From the NCBI RefSeq assembly GCF_900091525.1, contig NZ_FMCU01000002.1, positions 558,001 to 622,000 of the forward strand: 64,000 nucleotides of DNA, in the 5' to 3' direction. This document shows, piece after piece, positions 16,725-24,815 of this stretch. The position numbers and the translations under genes are program-made. Positions within the stretch are counted from its first letter, which is position 1. Each line of letters opens with the position of its first letter. Under the pieces are notes generated by a model. That model did not search any database. It saw only the letters and a program-made list of their open reading frames with translations, and was not told the origin of the DNA. This DNA is from Micromonospora matsumotoense (GTDB lineage: Bacteria > Actinomycetota > Actinomycetes > Mycobacteriales > Micromonosporaceae).

Positions 16725-16746
16725 TTATCCGACAGTCGTTGGATTG
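16725..16746. promoter_or_regulatory. TetR operator copy 2 (before monooxygenase gene)
   Basis: TTATCCGAC (16725-16733), centre AGTC, then GTTGGATTG (16738-16746): the same palindrome as at 16013-16032, placed 8-15 bp before the candidate monooxygenase starts and 21 bp after the tetR stop. It implies a separate regulated promoter for the downstream genes. Confidence 0.7.
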
Positions 16747-16754
16747 AGGGGCGG

Positions 16755-18113
16755 GTGGTGATGGCGGAGCGACCCACGGTGGCGGTGATCGGGGCGGGTC
16801 CGGCCGGCCTGGCCACCCTCAAGGCGCTCGCCGACGCGCAGGTGCCGGCCGTCTGTTTCGACTCCGGCGACCGGGTCGGCGGCCTGTGGGTGTACGGGGC
16901 GCCCGGTTCGCCCGCGTACCGCACCTTGCACCTGAACACCAGTAAGGCGCGTACCCAGTTCGCGGACCACCCGATGCCCGCCGACTGGCCCGACTATCCC
17001 GACCACGGCCGCGTCGCCGGCTGGCTGGCCGACTACGCCGACCGGTTCGCCCTGACCCGGGCGGTGCGGCTGCGGCACACCGTCGACCGGGTGGTGCCCG
17101 AACGCGGCGACCGGTGGACCGTACACGCCGACGGTCCGGCCGGCCCGACCTCGGTCACCGTCGACGCGGTGGTCGTCGCGAACGGCCACAACCGGGTGCC
17201 CCGGGCGCCCGACCCGGTCGCCGGCACGAGCACCGCGAAGCAGATGCACAGCCACGCCTACCGCAGCCCGGAACAGCTCGCCGGGCGGCGGGTCCTCGTC
17301 GTCGGCGGCGGCAACTCGGCGATGGACATCGCCGTCGACGCCTCGTACGCCGCGGAACGGACCCTGTTGTCGCTGCGCCGGGGGGTCTGGGTGGTGCCCA
17401 AGCACCTGCTGGGACGCCCGTCGGACACCCTCAACGGGGCGCTGGCCCGGCGGTTGCCGTGGCGGCTGCGCCAGCGGATCAGCCAGGGCATGATCACCGC
17501 TGCCGTCGGCAGCCCCACCCGCTACGGGCTGCCCGCCCCCGCCCACGGGTTCCTCCAGGACCATCCCACCCTCTCCGACGGCCTGCTGTCCCGACTGTCG
17601 CACGGGGAGATCCACCCCCGCCCCGGGGTCGCGGCCCTCGACGGCGACCGGGTCACCTTCACCGACGGCCGCACCGACGAGGTCGACCTGATCATCTGGT
17701 GCACCGGCTACCGGGTGGAGATCCCGTTCCTCGACCCGGCGCTGCTCGGCGACGGCGCGGACGCCCTGCCGCTGTACCGGCACGTCTTCCACCCCGACGT
17801 GCCCGGCCTCACCTTCGTCGGGTTGGTGCAGTCCACCGGGGCGGCGTTCCCCCTGCTGGAGGCGCAGGCCCGACTGGTCGCCGCACACCTCGCCGGCCGG
17901 TACGCGCTGCCCGACCCGGCCCGGCAGCACGCCGACATCCGGGCCGAGTGGCGGGCCGCGGCCCAGCGGTGGGGGCAGCGGCGGCCCGCCATGCGGGTCG
18001 ACTTCGACCTCTACCTGCGCCAGCTCGGCCGGGAGCTGACCGCCGGGTCCCGGCGCGCCGCCCGCGACGAGGGCCGGGGCGTCGCGGCGGCCCCCGCCGG
18101 GAGGGACGGGTGA
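16755..18113 (+). CDS. Flavin-containing monooxygenase
   Basis: A class B FAD/NADPH monooxygenase of about 452 residues. The FAD-binding GxGxxG appears as VAVIGAGPAGLATLKAL at residues 9-25, the NADPH site as VLVVGGGNSAMDIAVD at about 180-195, and the FMO-type signature before it as KQMHSHAYR. C-terminal DLIIWCTGYR is the conserved ATGY-like motif. Such enzymes oxidise nitrogen or sulphur atoms or perform Baeyer-Villiger reactions. The substrate is unknown. Start choices are GTG 16755 or ATG 16761. It overlaps the next gene by GTGA and sits behind the second TetR operator. Confidence 0.85.
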   Translation: MVMAERPTVAVIGAGPAGLATLKALADAQVPAVCFDSGDRVGGLWVYGAPGSPAYRTLHLNTSKARTQFADHPMPADWPDYPDHGRVAGWLADYADRFALTRAVRLRHTVDRVVPERGDRWTVHADGPAGPTSVTVDAVVVANGHNRVPRAPDPVAGTSTAKQMHSHAYRSPEQLAGRRVLVVGGGNSAMDIAVDASYAAERTLLSLRRGVWVVPKHLLGRPSDTLNGALARRLPWRLRQRISQGMITAAVGSPTRYGLPAPAHGFLQDHPTLSDGLLSRLSHGEIHPRPGVAALDGDRVTFTDGRTDEVDLIIWCTGYRVEIPFLDPALLGDGADALPLYRHVFHPDVPGLTFVGLVQSTGAAFPLLEAQARLVAAHLAGRYALPDPARQHADIRAEWRAAAQRWGQRRPAMRVDFDLYLRQLGRELTAGSRRAARDEGRGVAAAPAGRDG

Positions 18114-18928
18114 CCGGCCTGGCCGGACGGCGGGTGATCGTCACCGGCGCCCGGGGCACCTTCGGCCGGCAGCTCTGCGCCACCCTGCACGCCGCCGGGG
18201 CCCGGGTGGTGGGCCTGGACCGCTGTCCGGGCACCACCGCCGGGGTGGTGGTGCTGGGCTGTGACCTGACCGACGCCCCGGCGGTGCCGGTCGCGGTACG
18301 CGCCGCCGTGGACCGGCTCGGCGGGCTCGACCTGCTGATCAACAACGCCGGTGTCGGTGGTCCCGCTCCGGCCGAGTTGCCGCCCGACGACACCGTGCGC
18401 CAGCAACTGGAGGTGAACCTGCTCGCCGCGTGGCGGACCACCGCCGCCGCCCTGCCCGACCTGATCGCGGCCCGGGGGCGGGTGGTCTTCGTGGCCAGCC
18501 GGATGGCGGTGCTGCCACTGCCGTTGGCCGCCGCGTACGGGGTCAGCAAACGCGCCCTCGTCGGGTACGCCGACGCGCTGCGCCACGAGGTCGGCACCCA
18601 CGTCGGTGTCAGTGTGATCTACCCCAGCATGGTGGCCTCGCCGATCCACGACAGCACCGCCGCCGCCGGCCTGTCGCTGCGCGGGGTGTCCCGGCCGGAG
18701 CCCGTGCGGGGCGTCGTCGCGGCCGTGCTGCGGGCCGCCACCGCCCGCCGGGCGCCCCGCGACGTCGCCACCACCCGCCGTGGCCGGCTGGAGTTGGCGC
18801 TGGCCCGACACGCCCCCGGCGTCGCCGACCGGCTGGTCCGGCGGGCCGTCGCCGCCCGGATCGCCGCCGGGGACCTCGACGCCGCCCCGCTGGCCGCCGG
18901 GATGGTCCACCGGCACCGCGACCGTTAA
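18110..18928 (+). CDS. Short-chain dehydrogenase/reductase
   Basis: A classical SDR of 272 residues: cofactor motif VTGARGTFG (TGxxxGxG type), NNAGVGG, catalytic Ser in FVASRMA and YGVSK (Tyr-x3-Lys). An acidic LDRC after the second strand suggests NAD preference. It starts at GTG 18110, overlapping the monooxygenase stop as GTGA, so the two probably act in one oxidation pathway. Substrate not predictable. Confidence 0.87.
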   Translation: MTGLAGRRVIVTGARGTFGRQLCATLHAAGARVVGLDRCPGTTAGVVVLGCDLTDAPAVPVAVRAAVDRLGGLDLLINNAGVGGPAPAELPPDDTVRQQLEVNLLAAWRTTAAALPDLIAARGRVVFVASRMAVLPLPLAAAYGVSKRALVGYADALRHEVGTHVGVSVIYPSMVASPIHDSTAAAGLSLRGVSRPEPVRGVVAAVLRAATARRAPRDVATTRRGRLELALARHAPGVADRLVRRAVAARIAAGDLDAAPLAAGMVHRHRDR

Positions 18929-18937
18929 CGTGGGCCG

Positions 18938-19447
18938 GTGGCCGTCTCCCCGTACATCGTCAAGCTCCGCGCCCACGTCGGGCACGACCTGTTGCTGCTG
19001 CCCGGGGTGACCGGGGTGGTCCGCGACGACGCCGGCCGGGTGCTGCTGGCCCGCCGGGGCGACAACGGCCGCTGGTCGCTGCCCGCCGGGGTGGTCGACC
19101 CGGGTGAGCAACCCGCCGAGGCCGTCGTGCGGGAGGTGTGGGAGGAGACCGGGGTACGGGTCGTCGTCGACCGGATCGCCGGTGTCGCCACCCACCCGGT
19201 GGTCTACCCCAACGGCGACGCCTGCGAGTACCTCAACGTGTGGTTCCGGTGCCGGCCGGTCGGCGGGCACCCCCGCGCCGACGGTGACGAGTCCACCGAG
19301 GTGGCCTGGTTCACCCCCGACGCGCTGCCGGAGCTGGACGAGTGGGCGCGGCTGCGGCTGGACACGGCCGCCGCCCCCGACGACACCCCCTGGTACGCCC
19401 GGCCCGGCGAGCACCACCCCGCCCTGTGCCGGCCCGACGCGCTGTGA
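18938..19447 (+). CDS. NUDIX hydrolase
   Basis: A 169-residue hydrolase of nucleoside-diphosphate-X compounds. The Nudix box is intact: Gly in AGVVDPGEQPAEAV then REVWEETGV, giving Gx5Ex7REUxEExGU. The N-terminal extension MAVSPYIVKLRAHVGHDLLLLPGV is common in actinobacterial members of unknown substrate. It starts 9 bp after the SDR stop and may be part of the same transcript. A GC-rich inverted segment at about 19448-19470 could end it. Confidence 0.88.
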   Translation: MAVSPYIVKLRAHVGHDLLLLPGVTGVVRDDAGRVLLARRGDNGRWSLPAGVVDPGEQPAEAVVREVWEETGVRVVVDRIAGVATHPVVYPNGDACEYLNVWFRCRPVGGHPRADGDESTEVAWFTPDALPELDEWARLRLDTAAAPDDTPWYARPGEHHPALCRPDAL

Positions 19448-19623
19448 CCGGCCGGCCGGCCGGGCGCCGGTAGTCGCGCACCGGGGCGGGCGTGGCGTCG
19501 ACCGTCAACGCCAACCCCGGGTGGTATGGCTGTGCCCACGCGAGCGGCCCGCCGCCCGGTGCGCAAGGCGTCCGGCCAGTCGACGGCGGGGGCGTCGTCG
19601 CGGAGCGGGTGCGCTGCCGCCGG

Positions 19624-20682
19624 TCACCGCCGGACCTGCACGGTCGGCGCGGCGGTGCTGTCCCGGATGGTCAGCCGGGGCGGTAGCAGGGTCACCTCCG
19701 GCACCGGCTCGTCGTGCAGCTTGCGCATCAGCAACGCCACCGCCTGCCGGCCGATCTCCTCGGCGGGCACCGGCACCGAGGTGAGCCGGGGTGCGGCCTG
19801 CTCGGCGAACTGGTCGGGACAGATCGCCACCACCGACATGTCCTGCGGCACCCGCCGGCCGAGGGTGGGCAGGCAGGCCAGCACCGGCCCGACGGCCGCC
19901 TCGTTCTGCACCACCAACGCGGACAGGTCGGGGTGCCGGTCGAGCAGGGCGGCGAGTTCCTGACGGATCGACGCGGGTCCCTCCTCGAAGGGTTGGGTGA
20001 CGACGGTGACGCCGTGCCGGTCGGCGGCGGCGGCCACCCCGGCGCGGGTGCGGTGGGCGAAGCCGGTGCCCCGGTCGTAGACGGCGGCCGGGGCACCGAG
20101 CAGCGCCACCCGGCGGTGCCCCAACCGGGCCAGGTGTTCCACGCACACCTGGCCGGCGCGGTGGAAGTCCAGGTCCACACAGGTCAGCCCGGTCGGGTCG
20201 GCGGGGACACCGATCAGCACGCTGGGCCGGGTCAGGTCCCGCAGCAGCGGCACCCGGGAGTCGTCCAGCTCGACGTCCATCACCAGCATCCCGTCGACCA
20301 TGGCGCTGCCGGCGATGCGGCGCAGCCCGGACGGTCCCTCGTCGGAGGTGACCAGCAGGACGTCGTGGTCGCACCGGCGGGCCGTGGTGACCACGGCGAT
20401 GGCGAACTGCATCACCACCGGCACCTGCATGCCGGCGCGCAGCGGCAGCACCAGCGCGATGGTGTTGGCCCGTCGGCTGGCCAACGCCCGCGCCCCGGCG
20501 TTCGGGTGGTAGCCCAACTCGCGGATGCTGGCCAGCACCCGGGTACGGGTCACCTCGGAGATGGCCCGTTTCCCGCTGAGCACGTACGACACGGTGCTGA
20601 CGGCCACCCCGGCGTGCCGGGCGACGTCGACGATGGTGACGTGGTCGGGCGACCTGCGGCTACGCCCGGGGGTGCCGGTCAC
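19624..20682 (-). CDS. LacI family transcriptional repressor
   Basis: A 352-residue regulator. The N-terminal HTH VTIVDVARHAGVAVSTVSYVLSGKRAISEVTR is followed by the hinge ALASRRANTIALVLP and a periplasmic-binding-protein-like sugar sensor. GTG 20682 overlaps the upstream GH3 stop as GTGA, so enzyme and repressor are co-translated. The likely operators are two CGAAGCGCTTCG palindromes before the GH3 gene (23190-23205, 23263-23274); the AAGCGCTT core is typical of LacI-family sites in actinobacteria. The inducer is probably a sugar released from the GH3 substrate. Confidence 0.9.
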   Translation of the reverse strand: MTGTPGRSRRSPDHVTIVDVARHAGVAVSTVSYVLSGKRAISEVTRTRVLASIRELGYHPNAGARALASRRANTIALVLPLRAGMQVPVVMQFAIAVVTTARRCDHDVLLVTSDEGPSGLRRIAGSAMVDGMLVMDVELDDSRVPLLRDLTRPSVLIGVPADPTGLTCVDLDFHRAGQVCVEHLARLGHRRVALLGAPAAVYDRGTGFAHRTRAGVAAAADRHGVTVVTQPFEEGPASIRQELAALLDRHPDLSALVVQNEAAVGPVLACLPTLGRRVPQDMSVVAICPDQFAEQAAPRLTSVPVPAEEIGRQAVALLMRKLHDEPVPEVTLLPPRLTIRDSTAAPTVQVRR

Positions 20683-23144
20683 CGGGCACCGCCGCCGGCC
20701 GGTACCGCCGTGCGGGGCTGCTGCGGGGCGGGGCGGGCGTGCACGGTCACCGCGCCGACGGCCCGGACGTCGCGGGCGGAGCGGCCGACGAGCAGGCTGT
20801 GCGTGGCGTCCTCCACCACGGGGCCGCCCAGGTGTGCGTCCCACCAGGACAGATCGGTGGTCCGCAGTCGCAGGGTGACCGTCTGCCGTTGGCCGGGGGC
20901 GAGGGTGACCCGGGCGAAGTCGCGGAGCTGCCGCAGGGGCTGCTTGACCCGGGAGCGCCGCTGCCGGGTGTAGAGCTGCACGATCTCCGTACCCTCCCGG
21001 TCGCCGGTGTTGGTCACCTCGACGCTCACCTCGACCTCGTCGCCGACGGACACCGTCGGTGCGCTCACCCGGAGGTCAGCGTAGTCGAACCGGGTGTAGC
21101 TGAGGCCGTGGCCGAACGGGTACAGCGGCTCGCCCCGGTAGTACAGGTAGGTGCTGTCCGCGCCGATCACGTCGTAGTCGAGCAGGTCGGGCAGGTCGGC
21201 GGCGTCGGCGTACCAGGTCTGGGTGAGCCGGCCGCTGGGGTCGGCGTCGCCGAGCAGCACCTGCGCCAGCGCGGTGCCGTGTTCCTGCCCGCCGTGCGCC
21301 GACCACAGCACCGCCGGGACGTGCTCCTGCGCCCAGCCCACCGCGTACGGGTAGCTGCTGGTGAGCACCAGCACCGTCCGTGGGTTCGCCGCGTGCACGG
21401 CGCGCAGCAGCCGCTCCTGTCCGGCGGGCAGGGCCAGGTCGACCCGGTCCTCGGTCTCCCGGCCGTTGACCATCGGGTGGTTGCCGAGGACGACGACCGC
21501 GACGTCGGCGGCGGCGGCCAACGCGGCGGCCTCGGCCGCGCCGTCGGCGACGAGTTCGACGGTGAAGGCGGTGGCGGTGTCCGGGTCGGTGGCGTCGGCG
21601 CGCAGCCGCCCGTCGTCGTCGACCCGCACGTACGCGCCGGTGGCGAGGTGGTGCAGCAGGGTCGTACCGTCGGGGCGGGGGTGCCACCGGAAGGTCTCCC
21701 GCACGATCCAGCCGCCCGGTCCGGGCCGGTCGTTGGCCAACGCCCCGTCGTCGTCGGCGCCGACGTGGCGGCCGTTGGCGACGGCGCGCAGCGCCACCAC
21801 GTCCTGTCCCCAGTCGAACACGTCGAACCAGGTGCCGTCGCGGCCGTCGTCGGCGGTCAGCGGCCCGCCCTCGGACGAGCGGGGGCAGCGTACGTACCGG
21901 TCGCCGACGCGCAACGCGATCCGGTCGGCGCCGGGGTGGTGGGTGACCGTCGGTAGCAGGCGGGCCAGGCCCTCCCGGGCGGTGACCGCGTAGGGCAGGG
22001 TGCCGCTGTACCAGTCCTCGTAGACGGTGTCGGCGAGCGGGCCGAGCACCGCCACCCGGGTCGCCGGGTCGGTGGGCAGGGGCAGCAGCCCGTCGTTGCG
22101 CAGCAGCACGATCGACTGGCAGGCGGCTTCCCGGGCCAACTCCCGGTGGGCGGGGCTGTCGAGCACGTCGGGGGACACCCCGGCGAACGGGTCCTGCCCG
22201 GGTGGGTCCAGGTCGCCCAGGCGGACCCGGACGGTGAGGATGCGCCGCACCGCCCGGTCCACGTCGGATTCGTCGATCAGCCCCCGGTCGAGGGCCTCGG
22301 TGAGGCGTCGGACGGTCTGCCCGCTGTCGGTGTCGTCCTCGGTGAAGTTGTCGATGCCGGCGCGTAGGGCGGCGGCGAAGCCGGTGACGTGGTCGGGCAG
22401 GTGGCCCTGCACCCCGGCGATGTTGGTGGCCGCCCCGGCGTCGCCGACGACCATCAGCTCGTCGGAGGTCCACCGCCGCAGTTCGTCTTCCAGCAGCGGG
22501 CTCAGGTGCGCGGGCACCCCGTTGACCAGGTTGTACGAGGCCATCACGGCGACCGCCGCGCCGGCGGCGAGCGGGGCGCGGAAGGCGGGCAGTTCGTACT
22601 CGTGCAACACCCGGGGTGGCAGGTCGCTGGAGGTGGTGGCCCGGTCGGTCTCGTTGTTGTAGCCGAGGAAGTGCTTGACCGTCGGGGCGGTACGCAGCCG
22701 GTGGGGGTGGTCGCCGCGCAGCCCGGACGCGTAGGCGGTGGCGAGCCGGCCGGTCAGCCACGGGTCCTCCGACCAGCCCTCCTCGTTGCGGCCCCACCGG
22801 GGGTCGCGCAGCGGGTTGACCACCGGTGCCCACACGTTGAGCCCGACGGCGACCGGGTCGGCCTGGTGCTTGACCCGGACCTCGTCACCGACGGCGACGC
22901 CCACCGCCCGGATCAGCTCGGGGTTCCAGCTGCTGGCCAGCCCGACGGCCTGCGGGAAGACGGTGGCCGGGCCGAGCCAGGCGACCCCGTGCAGCGCCTC
23001 GGTGCCGGTGCGGAAGCCGGGCAGTCCCAGGCGCGGCACCGGGGCCTGCCACTGGTGCAGCAGGCCGATCTTCTCCGGCAGGGTGAGCCGGGCCAGCAGG
23101 TCGTCGGCGTGTGCTTCGGGGGACGGTCCGGTGGGGTCGTTCAT
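20679..23144 (-). CDS. Family 3 glycoside hydrolase (beta-glucosidase/xylosidase type)
   Basis: An 821-residue GH3 enzyme releasing non-reducing terminal beta-linked sugar. The (beta/alpha)8 domain carries KHF at 157-159 and the probable nucleophile Asp235 in VVGDAGAATN, where most relatives have a Trp after the Asp. The C-terminal alpha/beta sandwich includes LPAGQERLLRAV and an Fn3-like domain at about 700-790. Between the GH3 halves lies an extra beta-rich module (about 415-540, with YVRVDDDGRLRAD) resembling a fascin or beta-trefoil carbohydrate module where some relatives have PA14. There is no signal peptide, so it acts in the cytoplasm on imported oligosaccharides. Translationally coupled to the LacI gene. 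Confidence 0.9.
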   Translation of the reverse strand: MNDPTGPSPEAHADDLLARLTLPEKIGLLHQWQAPVPRLGLPGFRTGTEALHGVAWLGPATVFPQAVGLASSWNPELIRAVGVAVGDEVRVKHQADPVAVGLNVWAPVVNPLRDPRWGRNEEGWSEDPWLTGRLATAYASGLRGDHPHRLRTAPTVKHFLGYNNETDRATTSSDLPPRVLHEYELPAFRAPLAAGAAVAVMASYNLVNGVPAHLSPLLEDELRRWTSDELMVVGDAGAATNIAGVQGHLPDHVTGFAAALRAGIDNFTEDDTDSGQTVRRLTEALDRGLIDESDVDRAVRRILTVRVRLGDLDPPGQDPFAGVSPDVLDSPAHRELAREAACQSIVLLRNDGLLPLPTDPATRVAVLGPLADTVYEDWYSGTLPYAVTAREGLARLLPTVTHHPGADRIALRVGDRYVRCPRSSEGGPLTADDGRDGTWFDVFDWGQDVVALRAVANGRHVGADDDGALANDRPGPGGWIVRETFRWHPRPDGTTLLHHLATGAYVRVDDDGRLRADATDPDTATAFTVELVADGAAEAAALAAAADVAVVVLGNHPMVNGRETEDRVDLALPAGQERLLRAVHAANPRTVLVLTSSYPYAVGWAQEHVPAVLWSAHGGQEHGTALAQVLLGDADPSGRLTQTWYADAADLPDLLDYDVIGADSTYLYYRGEPLYPFGHGLSYTRFDYADLRVSAPTVSVGDEVEVSVEVTNTGDREGTEIVQLYTRQRRSRVKQPLRQLRDFARVTLAPGQRQTVTLRLRTTDLSWWDAHLGGPVVEDATHSLLVGRSARDVRAVGAVTVHARPAPQQPRTAVPAGGGAR

Positions 23145-23189
23145 CTGCGGTTACCTTCCGGTGGGCTCGCGGTGAGGCGCCGGCCGGCC

Positions 23190-23205
23190 GTCGAAGCGCT
23201 TCGAC
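23190..23205. promoter_or_regulatory. LacI-type operator 1 before GH3
   Basis: A perfect 16-bp palindrome GTCGAAGCGCTTCGAC, 46 bp before the GH3 start codon, overlapping the likely promoter. Confidence 0.85.
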
Positions 23206-23262
23206 GGCCATGGTGACGTGCGGCATCGCGCGGTGGTGGTGGCGGTCGTCGGCCCGGAGCGG

Positions 23263-23274
23263 CGAAGCGCTTCG
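23263..23274. promoter_or_regulatory. LacI-type operator 2 before GH3
   Basis: CGAAGCGCTTCG, a second copy of the operator core, centred 71 bp from the first. The spacing would allow a repressor loop between the two. Confidence 0.8.
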
Positions 23275-23376
23275 ACGACCGCGGAGAACATGCCGCCCCG
23301 GATGCCCGAACGACGAGGCGGCGGTTCGAGGTTGGCACCTGCGCGTCGACCGGTCAAGGGGTGACCGGTACCCGGA

Positions 23377-24597
23377 TCAGCCGGTGGGGAGTCGACCGGC
23401 CTCGATGGTGGCCAACGCGGCGGCGGCGCCGCCCAGCGCGGCGGCGGCCGAATCCAGCGTGGAGGCGGCGAGCCGGCAGCCGCCGGCCTGCGGGGCGAGG
23501 GTCCGGGCGGCCAGCTCCGTGTGGGCCGTCGGCAGCAGCCAGGGCGCCAGGGTGGCGAAGTGTCCACCCACCACGATCGCCTCGGGGTTGAGCAGGTTGG
23601 CCAGAATCGACGCCCCGTGCCCGAGGTGTCGGCCGATCTCGGCGAGCCCGGCCAGCACGGCCGGGTCATCCTGGCGGGCTGACGCCACGATCCGGTCGAT
23701 CTCCGGCAGGTAGTCGGTGACCGGGCCGTCCTGCCCGGCGTCGGGGAGTAGCCGGTCGACCACGGCCGGTAGCGCGGTCAACGCGGCCAGGCAGCCGCGT
23801 CGCCCGCACGGGCACGGTGGCCCGGCCGGGTCGAGGCAGAGGTGGCCGAGCTCGCCCGCGTGGCCCCGGCTGCCGCGCAGCAGCCGGCCGCCGGCGAGCA
23901 CCCCGGCGCTGACGGAGACCCCGCCGGTGAGGTGGACCAGGTCGGTGACGCCGGCGTACCCGCCGTGTCGTTGCTCGGCGAGGACGGCGAGGTTGGCGTC
24001 GGTGTCGACGGCCACGGTGAACCCGGTCTCCCGCAGCGCGGCCCGCAGGTCGGCGGCGAGCGGCACGTCCTGCCAGCCGAGGCCGCTGGCCAGGGGCACA
24101 CCACCGGCGGTGTCGACCAGGCCGGGCACCCCGACGGTGAGGCCGAGCACGGTGCGCCCCTGCCCGGTGATCCGGCCGATCGCCCGCCGGGCCAGGGTGG
24201 CCAGGGCCCGGACGGTCTCGGCGGGGGAGGCGGTCGGGGTGGGGAACGCCCGTCGCCAGGTGAGCAGCCGGTTGCCGCCCAGGTCCACGGCGACCACCAC
24301 CAGATCGTCCGCGCCGATCTGCAGGCCCAGCGCCGCGTACGGGGCGCCGTCGAGGACGAGCATGGTGGCCGGCCGGCCGACCCGGTTGCCGGTCAGCCCG
24401 GTCTCGCGGACCAGCCGCCGGTCGAGCAGTTCGGTCACCAGGCTGGACACGGTGGCCTTGTTGAGCCCGGTGGCGGCGGCGATGTCCGCCCGTGAGCAGG
24501 GGGCGTGCAGGCGGACGTGTCGCAGGACCACGGCCCGGTTGGCCACCCGGACGTCGCCCAGGTCGGTCGGCTGCGGTTCGTTGTGGATGCTGATCAC
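23377..24597 (-). CDS. ROK family transcriptional regulator
   Basis: A 406-residue NagC/XylR-type regulator. The N-terminal winged HTH reads SRADIAAATGLNKATVSSLVTELLDRRLVRE, followed by a sugar-kinase-like ROK domain with the zinc motif CPCGRRGC near residue 285. The usual Glu after GCL is Ala here (GCLAAL), which would fit a regulator without kinase activity. GTG 24597 has a GGGAGC ribosome site. Lying between GH3 and GH31, it probably senses a sugar of this locus. Candidate operators of ROK type are at 27187-27217 and, less surely, before its own gene. Confidence 0.88.
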   Translation of the reverse strand: MISIHNEPQPTDLGDVRVANRAVVLRHVRLHAPCSRADIAAATGLNKATVSSLVTELLDRRLVRETGLTGNRVGRPATMLVLDGAPYAALGLQIGADDLVVVAVDLGGNRLLTWRRAFPTPTASPAETVRALATLARRAIGRITGQGRTVLGLTVGVPGLVDTAGGVPLASGLGWQDVPLAADLRAALRETGFTVAVDTDANLAVLAEQRHGGYAGVTDLVHLTGGVSVSAGVLAGGRLLRGSRGHAGELGHLCLDPAGPPCPCGRRGCLAALTALPAVVDRLLPDAGQDGPVTDYLPEIDRIVASARQDDPAVLAGLAEIGRHLGHGASILANLLNPEAIVVGGHFATLAPWLLPTAHTELAARTLAPQAGGCRLAASTLDSAAAALGGAAAALATIEAGRLPTG

Positions 24598-24727
24598 GAT
24601 CTGCCCGCTCCCTGCGCCCGACGGTGGGTGGTGCCGTGCCGGTGCATCATCGTCCACCGCCCACCCCGGGCGGGTACGCCGGGGCGGCGGTGGGCGACGC
24701 TGCCGGCGGACCGGTGCACCGTCGGGA

Positions 24728-24756
24728 AGTCTGTTCGGCTGGAAACTCAACTAACT
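24728..24756. promoter_or_regulatory. Possible ROK regulator site before its own gene
   Basis: AGTCTGTT (24728-24735) and AACTAACT (24749-24756) form a degenerate inverted repeat with 13 bp between, about 130 bp before the ROK start. It resembles the AGTTTSTT half-sites at 27187-27217, but the spacing differs. Confidence 0.25.
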
Positions 24757-24815
24757 CTAGCGGCCCCCCGGGTCCGGTGCCCCACCACGGCGGGGCGGGG
24801 CACCGGTGCGGCCGG

